Below, one piece after another: positions 27,819-40,300 of a stretch of 64,000 nt of DNA. The first letter of the stretch is position 1. Every line of letters begins with the position of its first letter. The position numbers were made by a program, and so were the translations under genes. The notes beneath the pieces are model-generated. The model was not told the DNA's origin, did no database searches, and saw only the letters and a program-made list of their open reading frames with translations. This DNA comes from Neodiprion pinetum (Eukaryota > Arthropoda > Insecta > Hymenoptera > Diprionidae), in contig NC_060233.1 in the NCBI RefSeq assembly GCF_021155775.2, positions 41,891,609 to 41,955,608 of the forward strand. The letters run 5' to 3'.

Positions 27819-28310
27819 CGATTTTACGCGAATACAAGTTTTTTTAAATACTTTTGTCGAACGGGAAAGAATTTCTTTTCGTCGTTAAGTGTTTTATTGA
27901 CATTAAAAAAAAAAAGAAAAGAAGAAGAAGAATTATTTCATCTGTACACAATGGTATTTATTATTACGACTGTATATTTCTTTGTATGTATAGGAATAAT
28001 TGTAATGAAAAGGAGTATAATTTCTTTAAGTGAAACGAAGTTCCCCCAAGTCAAAATTTCTCTTTCTTCTTCGCTCCGTGATGAAAAAACGTTGGAGGGA
28101 AGTAAAAAAACAAAAAAAAAACAACAAAAAGTGAAAAAACATGCTATAATCTGAAATAATTGACGCACGTTATTACAATTTGCTCTGAATATTTCTCATT
28201 GCGATGAAATTAAGATGAAGGCACGGAAATCGCATTCCTTCTCGATCTTGCACCGCATGCACGGTACATTACCGCGGTGGCGCCAGTCGCGTCTAACAAG
28301 TGCATCGTCG

Positions 28311-28396
<86 letters not shown>

Positions 28397-31300
28397 GCTT
28401 AGTCTTTGGATTTTCCGTTGTGAAAAGCCGCGGTTTTACCGACAGTCTGACTCGCTTTATTCCAAACCGCTAGTGAGTAACTTTGTATTCGTTGATATTT
28501 CGTTGCAATATAATGCAATCGAAACAATTTGTTTGCTTGGTGTTTTTTTTGTGTTTTTTTTTTTTTTTTCCGTCAACGAGGTTTATCGTACGATTATCGC
28601 AGAATTAAAACCGATGAATTTTACAAGTATATTAGTTTTTTTTTTTTTTCCTGTTTCCTACAATTGGAAAATAAGGTGAACTCGGTTATTGTCCTTTTTC
28701 AAAATGTAATTGCAACGTGTGCGTGTTTACATAGGTAGGCGCTTACACTCTGCGAGGGACGAATTCCTCGTCCTTTACTCACCGCCTGTCTTTTTCTCGC
28801 CGTTCTCAAGACTTTTTTTCCGTTAGCCATGTGAACGTCATCACTCACTCACTCGTAATGATGTATTTGCTAACCGTGATACGATGATTCAGACACAAAA
28901 CGCGGACAACAAACGGCAGCTGCGATTATTATCTTCTCTGCCATCTGCTAATCGATATCGATTTATGTACAACGTCTTGTGCGTGGCATTTATATTATTG
29001 TGATTTTTTAACCCGCCGCAAACATAATACAACAAAAACGGAAAAGACAATTTTTCGAGTTCTGCGGTGAAATTAGTTAGAGAATTGAAAGAAAAAAAAA
29101 TAATCGTAAAAAATGTTTAACTATAATATTGATTTTTGGTATTCAAAATGTTGTTGAATTTTTAACGATATGTTATTTTGCTGTTTTTTTTTTTTTTTTT
29201 TCTTCGATCACATCGTTACACATGATTCTGCAAAACTGATTTCACTGCCAGGAAAATGATGAAGGAAGATTTGTAAGAGAAAAAAAAAGGAAAAAATTAT
29301 AAGCATACGTTAGTATTAGGAAAATTATATCGGCGGTACGATAATATTACTATGACGATGGTAATTGTTTAGCAAATTGATTAGGTTGGCGAGTCCCACC
29401 GTTTTTTCCCACCTTAACGGTACACGATACCAGCGATCAGTAGTGGAGAGTCAGTAGAGCGAGAAAAAGGCGCTTTAGACAAGGACGTGAGGGGCAGGTT
29501 CACTTTCCACTAGTCGTCGAGAGACGGCGAGGAACGATGCGGAGTAAAACCGAAAAATCACCGTTGTTTCTCGAATCGAGGGGAAAAAAAACATTCCTGT
29601 TATCTTGGCAAGCATCTTGGAAATATCGAGAGAGATGGAGATAAGATGAATATAAAATGTGATGAAAAGAACACGAATGAGGAAAGGATGTGTCGCAAAA
29701 CGGATGAGTAGTGAAAATAGAGTGCGGGACAATGTTACAGAGTTTTGTATGTCGTTTCAGGCGAATGAATTGTTCAGAGAGAATTTAGACGAGGAGAAAA
29801 GAAACGCGGTGATCGTAAAAAAAGTAAAAAAGAAAAAGAGATAATGGAGGAAAAAAGAAACTCGTCGGTATAATACATGTTCCTCGAAATTTGTGTCGCT
29901 GATATGATTTGCTCGAATTGAATTAATTCGAATTTGCAGTTGTTATTATTAAGTTGTTTTAATTCGACAGATATCCTCGATTCCTTAGTCATTCGAATCA
30001 ATTTTGGCGCGATGTGATTTTGTAACCAAGTATTCATTCGAGACCGGCGAAGTGTTGGAACAGCGGGATACACGGCTAATAATTTTGTGACCGGTTTGGC
30101 TAAAAATCGGTTGAGGAATCAGGTTTTCGACCGTAAAAAGGAAAAAGAAGATAAAAATGCACCCGAGGAGTCAATGAGACAAAAATATATCCAAACTCTC
30201 ACCTTAGTTTCCGATATTTTACATCGTCGCGATGATGCAAATTTTCTTGACTTTAATTTGCAACAACAACTCGACATTTCACGTACACGCCATGAATTTC
30301 AATGAGATATTTTTTGAACTCTGCGAACGGATCACGCGACGTCAAATTCTTGACTCTTCGAACGACCGGCACCGTTTTATTTATTTATATTTCACATCAA
30401 TCTTTCTCTGTGCGTTTCAGAATCTTTCCATGTCTAATTGACGTACTCTTATTATAAAGATTCGATTAAATTTACAGCCAATGGCGGCAATGATTTTCAT
30501 CGGAATATGTTTTGCGTAAATGGTCAAATCAACTATTTGTTATCTTCTAACCATCGTTACAATTAAAAATAATAAAGGTACCTACATACAGAGACAATCT
30601 GTCAAACAGTCTAATTTTTTTACTTAAACTCAGACTGAATTTTGCTCTCGTAACTTTTAACCGTACAACGAACATCGCGCACAATGTCGCGTTTAATCAC
30701 ATGATAAAATATCGCGATATCTTATCTCCACGCGTATATACGTTGGGGGATTAAATGCCGTTGCGGCGGGAAGGAACGAAGATTGTTTGCGTTAGATAAC
30801 AATTATACTAAACATTTCGCGGAATCGTCCTTCCGTTACATTATTATATATCTCTGCACGCAGACGATAAAAACGATAAATTGACTTTTGCAAATGTCAT
30901 AGTTAGAGGGAAAAAGAATCCGGTGTTTCTGGAAATTGAAAAAAAAATAAAAAGAAAAAAAAAATCTATTCACCTTCTTCGCTTTCGGCTCACAATCAGC
31001 CCCGTTTCCATTCACGCTGCTGCATCGTAGCGAGAAACGTCCTCTTTCGCTCGTGTAAAATACGAGAGGTAGACGTCGAGTATTCGTAACAAACGTACTT
31101 ACCTGAGAAACGGCTTCGGGCAATTTCCGAACCTCTGACGGTGAGTAATCCTCGAAGAATTTCGCCTCGAAATATATTATATTCCACCCGGCATCCAGCA
31201 CACCACCTTGCCTTACCTGCTCGCGCCGAATTCTCTGCCACTTTGGCAGCAACGTCCGTTCGACCGTTAACACAGGTTTCGACAATGCCCTGCGGCGGCA

Positions 31301-34300
31301 GCCGTTTTACCTACACCATAGAAACATAGGATACATAGAGCGTATAGACGGGTGGAGAAAGGTGACCCCCGTGTGTTGTGTGCATCGGCACAACGGAAGG
31401 CAGAATTGCCTCAGCTGCCTGCCTCATGGCTGCCTACTTCGCCTCGAAATTTATTGCCAACCATTCACGGTTGAGAGGTAATTTTAACGGCGAAACCATT
31501 TTTTCTGAGGTTTGTTTATTTTTTTTTTATTTTTTCATTTTTTTATTTCTTTTTTTTTTTCCATTCCCCGTTTTATTGCAATCTTCGAAGAGAAAATATA
31601 GCGTATACTATATACACTGTACGCTTTCATTTTTGTGCTAATTATAACCGAAATGAAAAGCGAATAGTTTCTTTTTTTTCTGGCTTTAATTGTAGAAAAT
31701 CCAGTATTATATATGTTTTGTCCTATTGTAATATTCGTTTTTTTTTTTTTTTTTTTAGAAGCAATCGCTGCACAGCCTAGTATATATATACTTTTTTACG
31801 ACTAATTGTTACGATAAAATTATTTTATTGCTTATTTGGTAACTGAAAAAACAAAAAAAATTGCTAAACTAAAAAAACGTTTTAAAAATACTGTTACAAT
31901 TGACAAAAAAAAATTTATCATCGACTGTAATAATCACACTGAGTAGCTATACATCTATCGTATAATTTTTCTTGCAATTACAATAGCATTTGAACGTTGT
32001 TCTAACGATACTCATTTCACTTTAATTATCGCGTCAGACGCAACGAAATAAAAATTTTCCTAGCATACCCATGCCTACGTTCTCTATCACTGTTCTATTT
32101 AAGCCTCTGTGTTAAATGTACGTACGTAATAATAAGAATATAGCGTATGGTAGGAAATTTCGCTTCACGGTTCGCGTATGTCTATCTATAACATTAATGA
32201 GCCATGCCGGTATAATTTACCATACATTGGCGGAGGCGTTGATAATATATAGCGCCGGAAAGGTGACACGGTTACTTTCCTGAAACTGTTTATTATCGTG
32301 CGTTTATCAGCGGACACCTTTCGCTATCAGTCCGATGATTGATATCCGTATGTATAGCACGAGGAAGGCGAGCAAACGAGCTGCGACTCGGCGCAAATTA
32401 AACACTCGCTAAACGCCAAGTGGAAGCATGATTCGACTTCGATTTTACCTCAAATTCGATTTACAGTAATAAATTTCAATAAATCTTTACGAATCCTTCT
32501 CGCATATTGTGATAATACGTACATGCAGAATCGTGATTTGTTTTCGTCGTTTCGTCGTTCGCACACCGATTGTGAGGAAAAAAAGTCGCTGAATCGACTA
32601 AATTTACGATCACGAACGGCGAAATGAATATTTATTCAATTTTATCGTCTCGATTCAAGATCTTGTTGGTCTAAAAAAGTGTTTAGTCGATTCAACTAGT
32701 CGTAGCTAAAAATTTTGCTAGATAGACAGATAGTGAATTGTAAAAAAAAAAAAAAAAAGAAAAAATCCTCATTTCGTCACTAGCGACCGCATATTCAGTC
32801 GATTTAACGACTTTTTTCTTTCTCAGTGTAGGAACCCTCAGGGTTGTCACACGTGTAATGTCGCTACGAAACGTCTTGTACGAAAAATTCGCTAATATGG
32901 GTCGACGACGAAGCTGCTGACACCGTCCGACGCACACACACGTACATCGCGCAAGTATATCGCATGCACACCCTCCTCCCCCACGTCGGTATAGCCCGCG
33001 ATCTCGGAAGTCGCGTTACATGCGCTTCAACCGGTCCCTCAGCGGCATCTCGGCCACCCACGTGGCTCGGGCGAAACTCTCTTTCTCTCTCTCGCTCTCT
33101 CCCGCTCTCGTCAGATAGGTATCCGATGATCTAGGCTTCTACGGGATCGCGAAGAGGCGTTAATTAGATCGAATTCGGGTCAGAAACGTCGATCGTAACG
33201 ATCGGACCGCTGATTAATAAGCTTCGTGTAAATTACCCTTTCATTCATCGCCGTCGTTCATTCATCATTTACGCACATCGTTTGATAAAGCGTGATGCGG
33301 TTATACTACGTTTAGAATTTCACACGCGTGCAGATTACCGTCGAACAAAAAGAATGTTTTATGCAATATTTTCAGTAATATACGTACAAAGTTTTGGCAG
33401 AAAGTGTAATACGTAGCTTTAAGTTGTCGATCAATTGTTCGACCATATAGGGTCGTCGTGTGTAAAAGTCGTACGAAATACATCATTCACATCGTCGGTC
33501 GATCTATTTATTGGATGTTTCTCCAAATTTGGGCTTGAATTATACTAAAATCAAAAAAAATACCAATCCGGCATTTTCGGATTAATTTATTCCATGGGCT
33601 GAAGACTGTTGACCGAAGGATTTTTCATTAAATAAAGTTTGTTATTACAAACGTTCACATGTGTGTATAAAATTTTTTCTGCTACGTCATTGCTCGCTGC
33701 GGTTACAAGCTGCGTCGACGGTCGATATTCAGGTATACCCGTTGTACATACATACATAGATACATACATATATATACATACATACGCCTCCGTGTGTCAG
33801 CTTCGTATGTATACCCATGCGTATGTAATCAGCACGCACGAACATCTAGTGAAGATATAACGGGGCCACACTTGGCATTGCTGTAATCTGTAATCCAGTC
33901 ATAGCCGATGTATATATATATATATATATATATATAGAAGAAGCAGAATAATATTATTGCGAAAAATGAATTAAACTAGATGTAATCGAGCGAGTATGAA
34001 GGAACAGATTTATCGAATAGAATAAACGAATCATCAGCGAACGAATTGGGACCGATCTCTTACCGAAACTCGGGTAACATAAGTTTAACCGTCCGAACCG
34101 CAAAAACCGCGTGTCCGTCTAATCGGCCGCAATAATTTTTATCATCCGCATCATCATCGTAGTCTTCGTCCGCGTCTTCGTCATCGCGATCATAATCGTG
34201 ATCGATGGCGGGTGATTCTTTGGAATCGTGTCGCCGTACCGATTCTCGATCACTTTGCAGTCCGTCGTCTTCGTCCCTCTTTTATCCTCCTCCTCTTCCT

Positions 34301-37300
34301 CCTTCTCCTTCTTCTATCCGTCACAATCATCGGAGTGCAGCCTAGCCTGGATGCTGGGCAGACCGGCTGCTGACGAATGACGAGAAGAGAATCATCGTCA
34401 TCGTCATCATCACCTCCTCCGGAGTTAAATCTTTCGCCCAGCGTTGAACCGGCGCGCTGGGCAGCAGCGGTTATAAGCGCTAACCTTGATCCGTGGACCG
34501 TTACTCTGCCCCGTGGGGCCCGCCGGCTACGGTTATCCAGGTCTCTGGGTCCCCGACGACGACGACGATGCCGATGCTGATGCTGATGCTGATGCTGATG
34601 CTCTGACGTCGATGATGGGAAAGAGACCCAGGAAACATTGCGCCACGCGAGTCTCCCGTACTCGATCCACCACCACCCTCGATTCGCTCGTGTGTTTATA
34701 AATAATGCTTCTTCGTGTTCGATTTATTTTCCATTTTAGTTGACTCGATATTTTTTCTTTTTTTTTTTTTTTTTTTTATAGGTTCGAAAGCGTCGGGAAT
34801 TACTCGAAATCGGTTGAAGTCGACAAGGATTGGAGACTTTTGTATGAAAATCAGTGGGAATTGTTAAAATAATGTTGAAAATGGTTGAAAATCGGCAAAA
34901 ATCGAGAATAATTGTTGAACATTGTTTGAAAATGGAGTAAAACTGTGGGAATTGATTATTAATTCCGTGTATGATTAAAAACCAGTAAAAATCGGTCAAA
35001 GTGGATAAAAGTCCATTTTTCAAACGTTCGAAAATTGGCAGTGCTTATTTGACACAGTTTAGAATCAGTGACTACAACCGATTACAAATCGATGGAAATT
35101 GACGGAGCCTGAACCGTTTAACCAAATATCGGTCAAACTGGTAGAACCACTGAAAAATCGATAAGAACTATCCAGACTGGATGAATTATGAATGAGTATA
35201 CCAAAAGTCTGGATGATTTCCAAGAAATGGCAATAAGTTACTATGAGACCTGGCCGATGATTCCGCCTCATAGTTAATACCCATAGAAAACGCGGTTGCA
35301 GTTGATAACGTTACCGTAACAATGCCTGTTTAGGAAAAATCATTGCTTTGCACTTTTGAGGATCGTCTGATTTTCGGTAAATTCTAGTAAATACACTAGA
35401 AATACACTCACTCGTACGTATTTTGAAAAGCTAACCTCTTGAAACTCGTTCTAAAATTGCGCAATAATTATTCTTCCCCCGATGCTTCGTTACGGTAACG
35501 TTACCAACTTCAGCCTGATCATAGACAAACGTAATGCGTTAGAACAACAGCTACTCGTGCAATACGTCTATCCGTGTACAAGAGTTTACGACGTAACGGA
35601 CATGAAATTGCGCGAAACGGAGGCGCGGACTCTGCGCTGCAGTTGCGGGTTAAGTGGGTCTTCCTGCTGTAGCAATTACGCTATGTATTATATATTTTTA
35701 TGTGAAGATACGTTTATATGTACGTATAATAGTATATAGGTTTATCGCCCGTTCTGTCTGCGTCTAACAGCGCGCAATTTTTACCCGGTTATCGTATAAC
35801 GCGATTCTTCGGCGACGGTAGATATTTAATAACTATTACTACGTTTGCGTGCACGATATTTGATACTCTTCAATTACAGCCGTAGGCGGTTTACGTCTTA
35901 CTTGACTTGCGTTAATCGAATTACCGATTAGCGACGGCTCGTAACACGTAAAAAATACGATCCCTTTACGTTTTTGGCAAATAGTGCAAATTACCAGAGT
36001 CAGAAAGAAGCTTACAGCAAGTAATAACTCGATGCACGTAAACAAAGTGATTGTATTCTAATAAATCACTATGCGCATAGTTGCAAATTTTTTCGTTTCG
36101 TTTCTCCTGATCAACGTAATTTGAATTTGAGCCAAAAAAAAAAAAAAATGACAACAATACCGAGTTCTTTGGTACTTTGTTTAAATGAAAAAAATCTTCA
36201 AGTTACAATCAATCCAAGGAGATGGACGAACAAATGTCTTTGGTAGAGCGGTGAGTGAACGTGTAGGTACAACGAAGAAGCTAACGACAATTTGCAACTA
36301 CTCGACAGTCGACGAGGTTGCGGATAATTGCGTTGTGAGATTGAGAACTGGTAACACCGGAACATAAAGTAATACACGCGCAGCTGCGCGTTTTATTGCC
36401 GTTCTTTCAAAACTGACCGCAAATCCTCGCTGCAGTCGTCGAGCTTTTAAACCGAGCTCGCCTTTATCCAGCGTTGTTGTTATTTTCTGATCGGTAACTC
36501 GCCTGCAATTTAAAGAACGGAAGAAAAAAAATTAAATAAAAATACAGAGAAAAGGGTCCGAGCGAGAAAATTAAGAGAATTTACTAAGTTCGGTTCAGCG
36601 ATAATTACGCGTGCAGGCGATGGAACGTTTCTTTCTCACGCCCTACCAAGATCACCTCTCTCGCATTATGCAATTACAACCCCATCGGCATCGCGATTTT
36701 CACGCTTTTTTGCCACCATTGAATCCGCACAATTTTCCCATTAAACTTGTAACGTTGTACACCTTTTATTATTATACGTATCGAAGTATTACACCGTTAT
36801 TATACCGAATGAATCTTTCATTTCCCGATACGTGTTATAATGAGATGCGAATGTCGAGAACTCTGCCGAAACTCGATCGTGAATCATCGAACTCGTCTCG
36901 AGAATCGCGAGAGGGAGAGAAAAGTAAACTTTGTTACTTCTTTTGAGAACGCTTGTCCTTTATTTTCGATGTAATATACATGTACTATAGTTTCGCTTTG
37001 TATAACCTGTTACACTGGAAATTGATATTGAAAAATTATACGACGTTGAATAAAAATGACGATAAATAAAAATACGAGAGTGAGGCAATTACAATTTCAC
37101 TAATTTAAAAAAAAAATAAATAAAAAAATAATAAAAATAAAATACAAACCTAAAAATGATCCCTTTCGTACATCGTATTGCAGAACGTGAGACTTCCGCT
37201 CAATCGCACGTTAATATCCTGTTTTTATCAATTCTACGATTTCAATTTATCGTCATATTCGTGCGTAAGAGGCAATAAAATTGATTAACGCACCAGAGCG

Positions 37301-40300
37301 GGTCTTCCGCATCTCGGCTACAAGTACGCTACGTCCTTCTACGATATACGTATAATATGTACGCCGTGAAGTTGCCTCAATATGTGTCATATTTCGTGCA
37401 TCGACAGGCCGGCCGCCACCGCCAAACATCTCGAATGAGTATGTAGATGTAGAAATTTGTGCCAGCAGCTGGGTCATCTTTGCCCGGGGCGTTGCGAGTC
37501 CTCGTTCCTCGGGTCTCTCGCCGCAGATGCATGGATGGATGTGTGGACGCGTACACGTATTCACGTATTCACGTATTCACGTATCCACGTATACCTGTCA
37601 GCGGTAGTACCCGGCAGAACGCAGCACACATGCTCTTTCCGTAAGGGGCCAAGTTTAACCGTCGCGTCGCACGTATTCCGACACGTGCTCGTTTCCCATG
37701 TGGGTTGCGTGCTGGATGTTCGTTACACCGATCGTACGAAATTTTTCACGTGTCGCTAAAAGCTCGCACACGAACGGATTGCGTTACCTACGCAACTTGA
37801 TCGACGATTGACCCAGCCGGCCCCAGAGCGACTTCTCGTTCTTCGTTGTATGCGTGTACGTTGTACGTACATACGTACGTATCCTTGTACAGACTACGTG
37901 TAATGATCGGTAGTGGCGCTCGTTCGTATCCTACCGGTCGTCAAATTTTGCTTCGGAGTTATTAAAACGAGCTCCGAAATACGCCGCCACCACCGCCAAA
38001 AGATTTAAGACCCCTACAAGGCGGCCTGCAGCCCTTGTCAAACCTCCGAGTTATTTACGAACTATCGTATTTTACATATGTATATATATGTATGTACGTA
38101 CACGTGGCACAGAGCTTCGACGCTGCATGGTGCCTACCTACCGACACCCGAATATTCACGCTTAACTATTCTAAACTCGTTTTCGACTTGCCTCGCAAAT
38201 AAGGATCTCCGCGGAACGAAGTGCAGAGATGGCGAAACTAATTTGTGCAAAAACATCCCCACCGCCGCTACCACGGTGAAAATAGTCTGCGAGAATCGTT
38301 ACAAGTAATCCGAAGTTAGTGGAGTGAGAAATTTGTTTTATTATTTTTCATTATCATTCGTCGTTTAATTTTTTCTTCATTCGCACGTATATTAATAACG
38401 TCCAGGTTCCCGCAGCTCGTAACTGGAATTCATGCTCACTCACATTATAGAAGACAAAATGCCCGTGTAACGATATACACAGGTTGGGACGACCAGGTGT
38501 AACATATACCTTGTGTACATAGGCGTACGTATAATGTATATACCTCACACACGTAACGAGTACCTACCAACGACAGGTTACTGACTCCCGCGGTTGAGTC
38601 ACGAATTCACGCACTAGGCACGCGGCGCGGTGAACCAGACGTTACACGTACGTACGTACCTACCTACATGCACGCGTGCATGCATGCGTTCCGGGTTCTG
38701 CCTCCGTTTCCTCCCCCTCCCTCCTCATTCCCTCATTCCTCTCCGTGCTGCACAGAGTTCAACCTGCTCTTTGCTTTCAGCCAGCCTCTCTCGTCGCGCT
38801 CGCAATCAGAGAGGATCCTTGCATACTTGGTGAATCACCCGTAAGGCGTTCGACACGCCATCGGGATATTCGGTGGCGGTTGTCTTGATTTTTTGTCTTG
38901 GCGCGAATTTTACTAAAGTATTTTAAACAGGGATTTCTATGGGGATGATGAAGTGCAGCGAATTTGCATCAGCAGCGATATTATGGAAAGATTGATTTAA
39001 AAGTACGTGCAGTACATGCGATACGGATGCGCGCTGTGTACGTGTGTGTCGTTGGAGATGAACGGCGACGATTTCCCGCGTATTCATTCAGAGATGCGGT
39101 ATTTATTCATCTGTGAATTGTGATGCAGCTGCAGCTGCAGCGCTACGCGTTTCATACACCGAACCGTTGAGTAGCTAGGAAGCATCAATGAAATTCCGGC
39201 GTTATCTCAGAAGCGTCTGGTTATACGTGGCATGTGGGTATATATATATATATACAGACACGAGTTGGGAAATAACGATTGAATCACACAGTGTTAATTT
39301 AGTTTCGATGGAATTATCTCGATTCGGGTAAATGTGGATCTTAACTAGCAGCTGTACAAGCATTACAGTTTCCAAAGTTATCCACATTGTTCAAGTTCGA
39401 CGAAATTAGAATATGATTGCAAACGGTAGTAATATTTGTTTTTAAATGACTAAGAATGATGATAATGAGACAAATAAGTCGATTTTTTTACTCTTGTTGG
39501 TATGCCCGTAAATAACAAATTTTAGTACAACTTATCCTGAAATTAACAGCAATGATAGCAATTCCGCAGCGTAGATGTATACGATATCGTATACGTATAA
39601 TGGTAAGGGAAAGGTTGGATGAACTTGTTTACCGAAATGGTTATACCCGCCGACCTGGCGAGCCCTGAAGTCGGTCCTGCTCGGGCGAAAGAGAGGCGTG
39701 GGATTTTTAAAACGGTCCCGTGTCTGAATGATGCATAAGTGCGGAACATGCAGCGAGGAGGAGAACCGCCCGTCCTTTGAGAGCTACTCTCTAACCTAGG
39801 GAGTAAACACCGTTTTATACCGTTTCGAAGACACGCCTAAGTTTGTCCAGACTTCTCTGGTCGTTCCAACTCTCGGGAGGATCCGGAGTTTTCATCCATT
39901 GTGCGTGTGCCCATCACGGGAAGGATTGATGTATTGTTTTGACTTTGCGTTGGTGCGTGTTTTACACGTGTCCGCGGGCAGTTCCCATCCGACGGACGAT
40001 TCGTGTATACCGAGTAGAAAAAGGAAAAAGGATGGATGCGGGGTAAAAATAGCCAAGAGATAAAAATGGGTCGAGAAGAGAGGACGAGAAAGGAAGGGGG
40101 AAAAAAAACCACAGAAACAGACGCGAACCTACCGATATTTACTACGAGTAATAAATTATCGATGAATTGAGAACGTTCGTTTGGTATGTTACAAGCTGCA
40201 ATGTACGAATATTACGAATGTAATGCAGAGTAGAGGGAATACTTTCGAGAATTCGTTTATACAACGAGTGAAGACTGACGGGCTTACAGCGATATCATTC

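Larger units (their letters stand above)
14602..28310. other. Intron 1, first part: no gene recognised
   Basis: The stretch contains (CAC)n near 16981-17002, GATC-rich sequence at 20925-20985, (GA)n at 20853-20872, (GT)n at 20261-20279, (CA)n at 21323-21356, (CT)n near 21840-21866 and at 22894-22928, (TA)n at 22119-22136 and 24290-24330, CAG runs near 24780-24800 and 25977-25996, and several long poly-T runs. Complex low-repeat patches at about 22620-22810 and 26520-26770 are listed as candidate regulatory elements. Confidence 0.5.
28397..39500. other. Intron 1, second part: no gene recognised
   Basis: Contains TACA/TATA tetranucleotides around 33746-33785, (TA)n at 33910-33936, a GATGCT array at 34567-34602, a purine-strand-biased degenerate block at 34780-35060, a 16-bp palindrome at 36376-36391, an 8-bp array at 37554-37593 and an alternating purine-pyrimidine stretch at 38665-38689. 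Repeat-poor patches at 32200-32345 and 33110-33260 are possible regulatory elements. Confidence 0.5.

Noticed and set aside
28210..28679. Poly-Ser and poly-Met open frames
   Set aside because: Products of the (TCA)n microsatellite.
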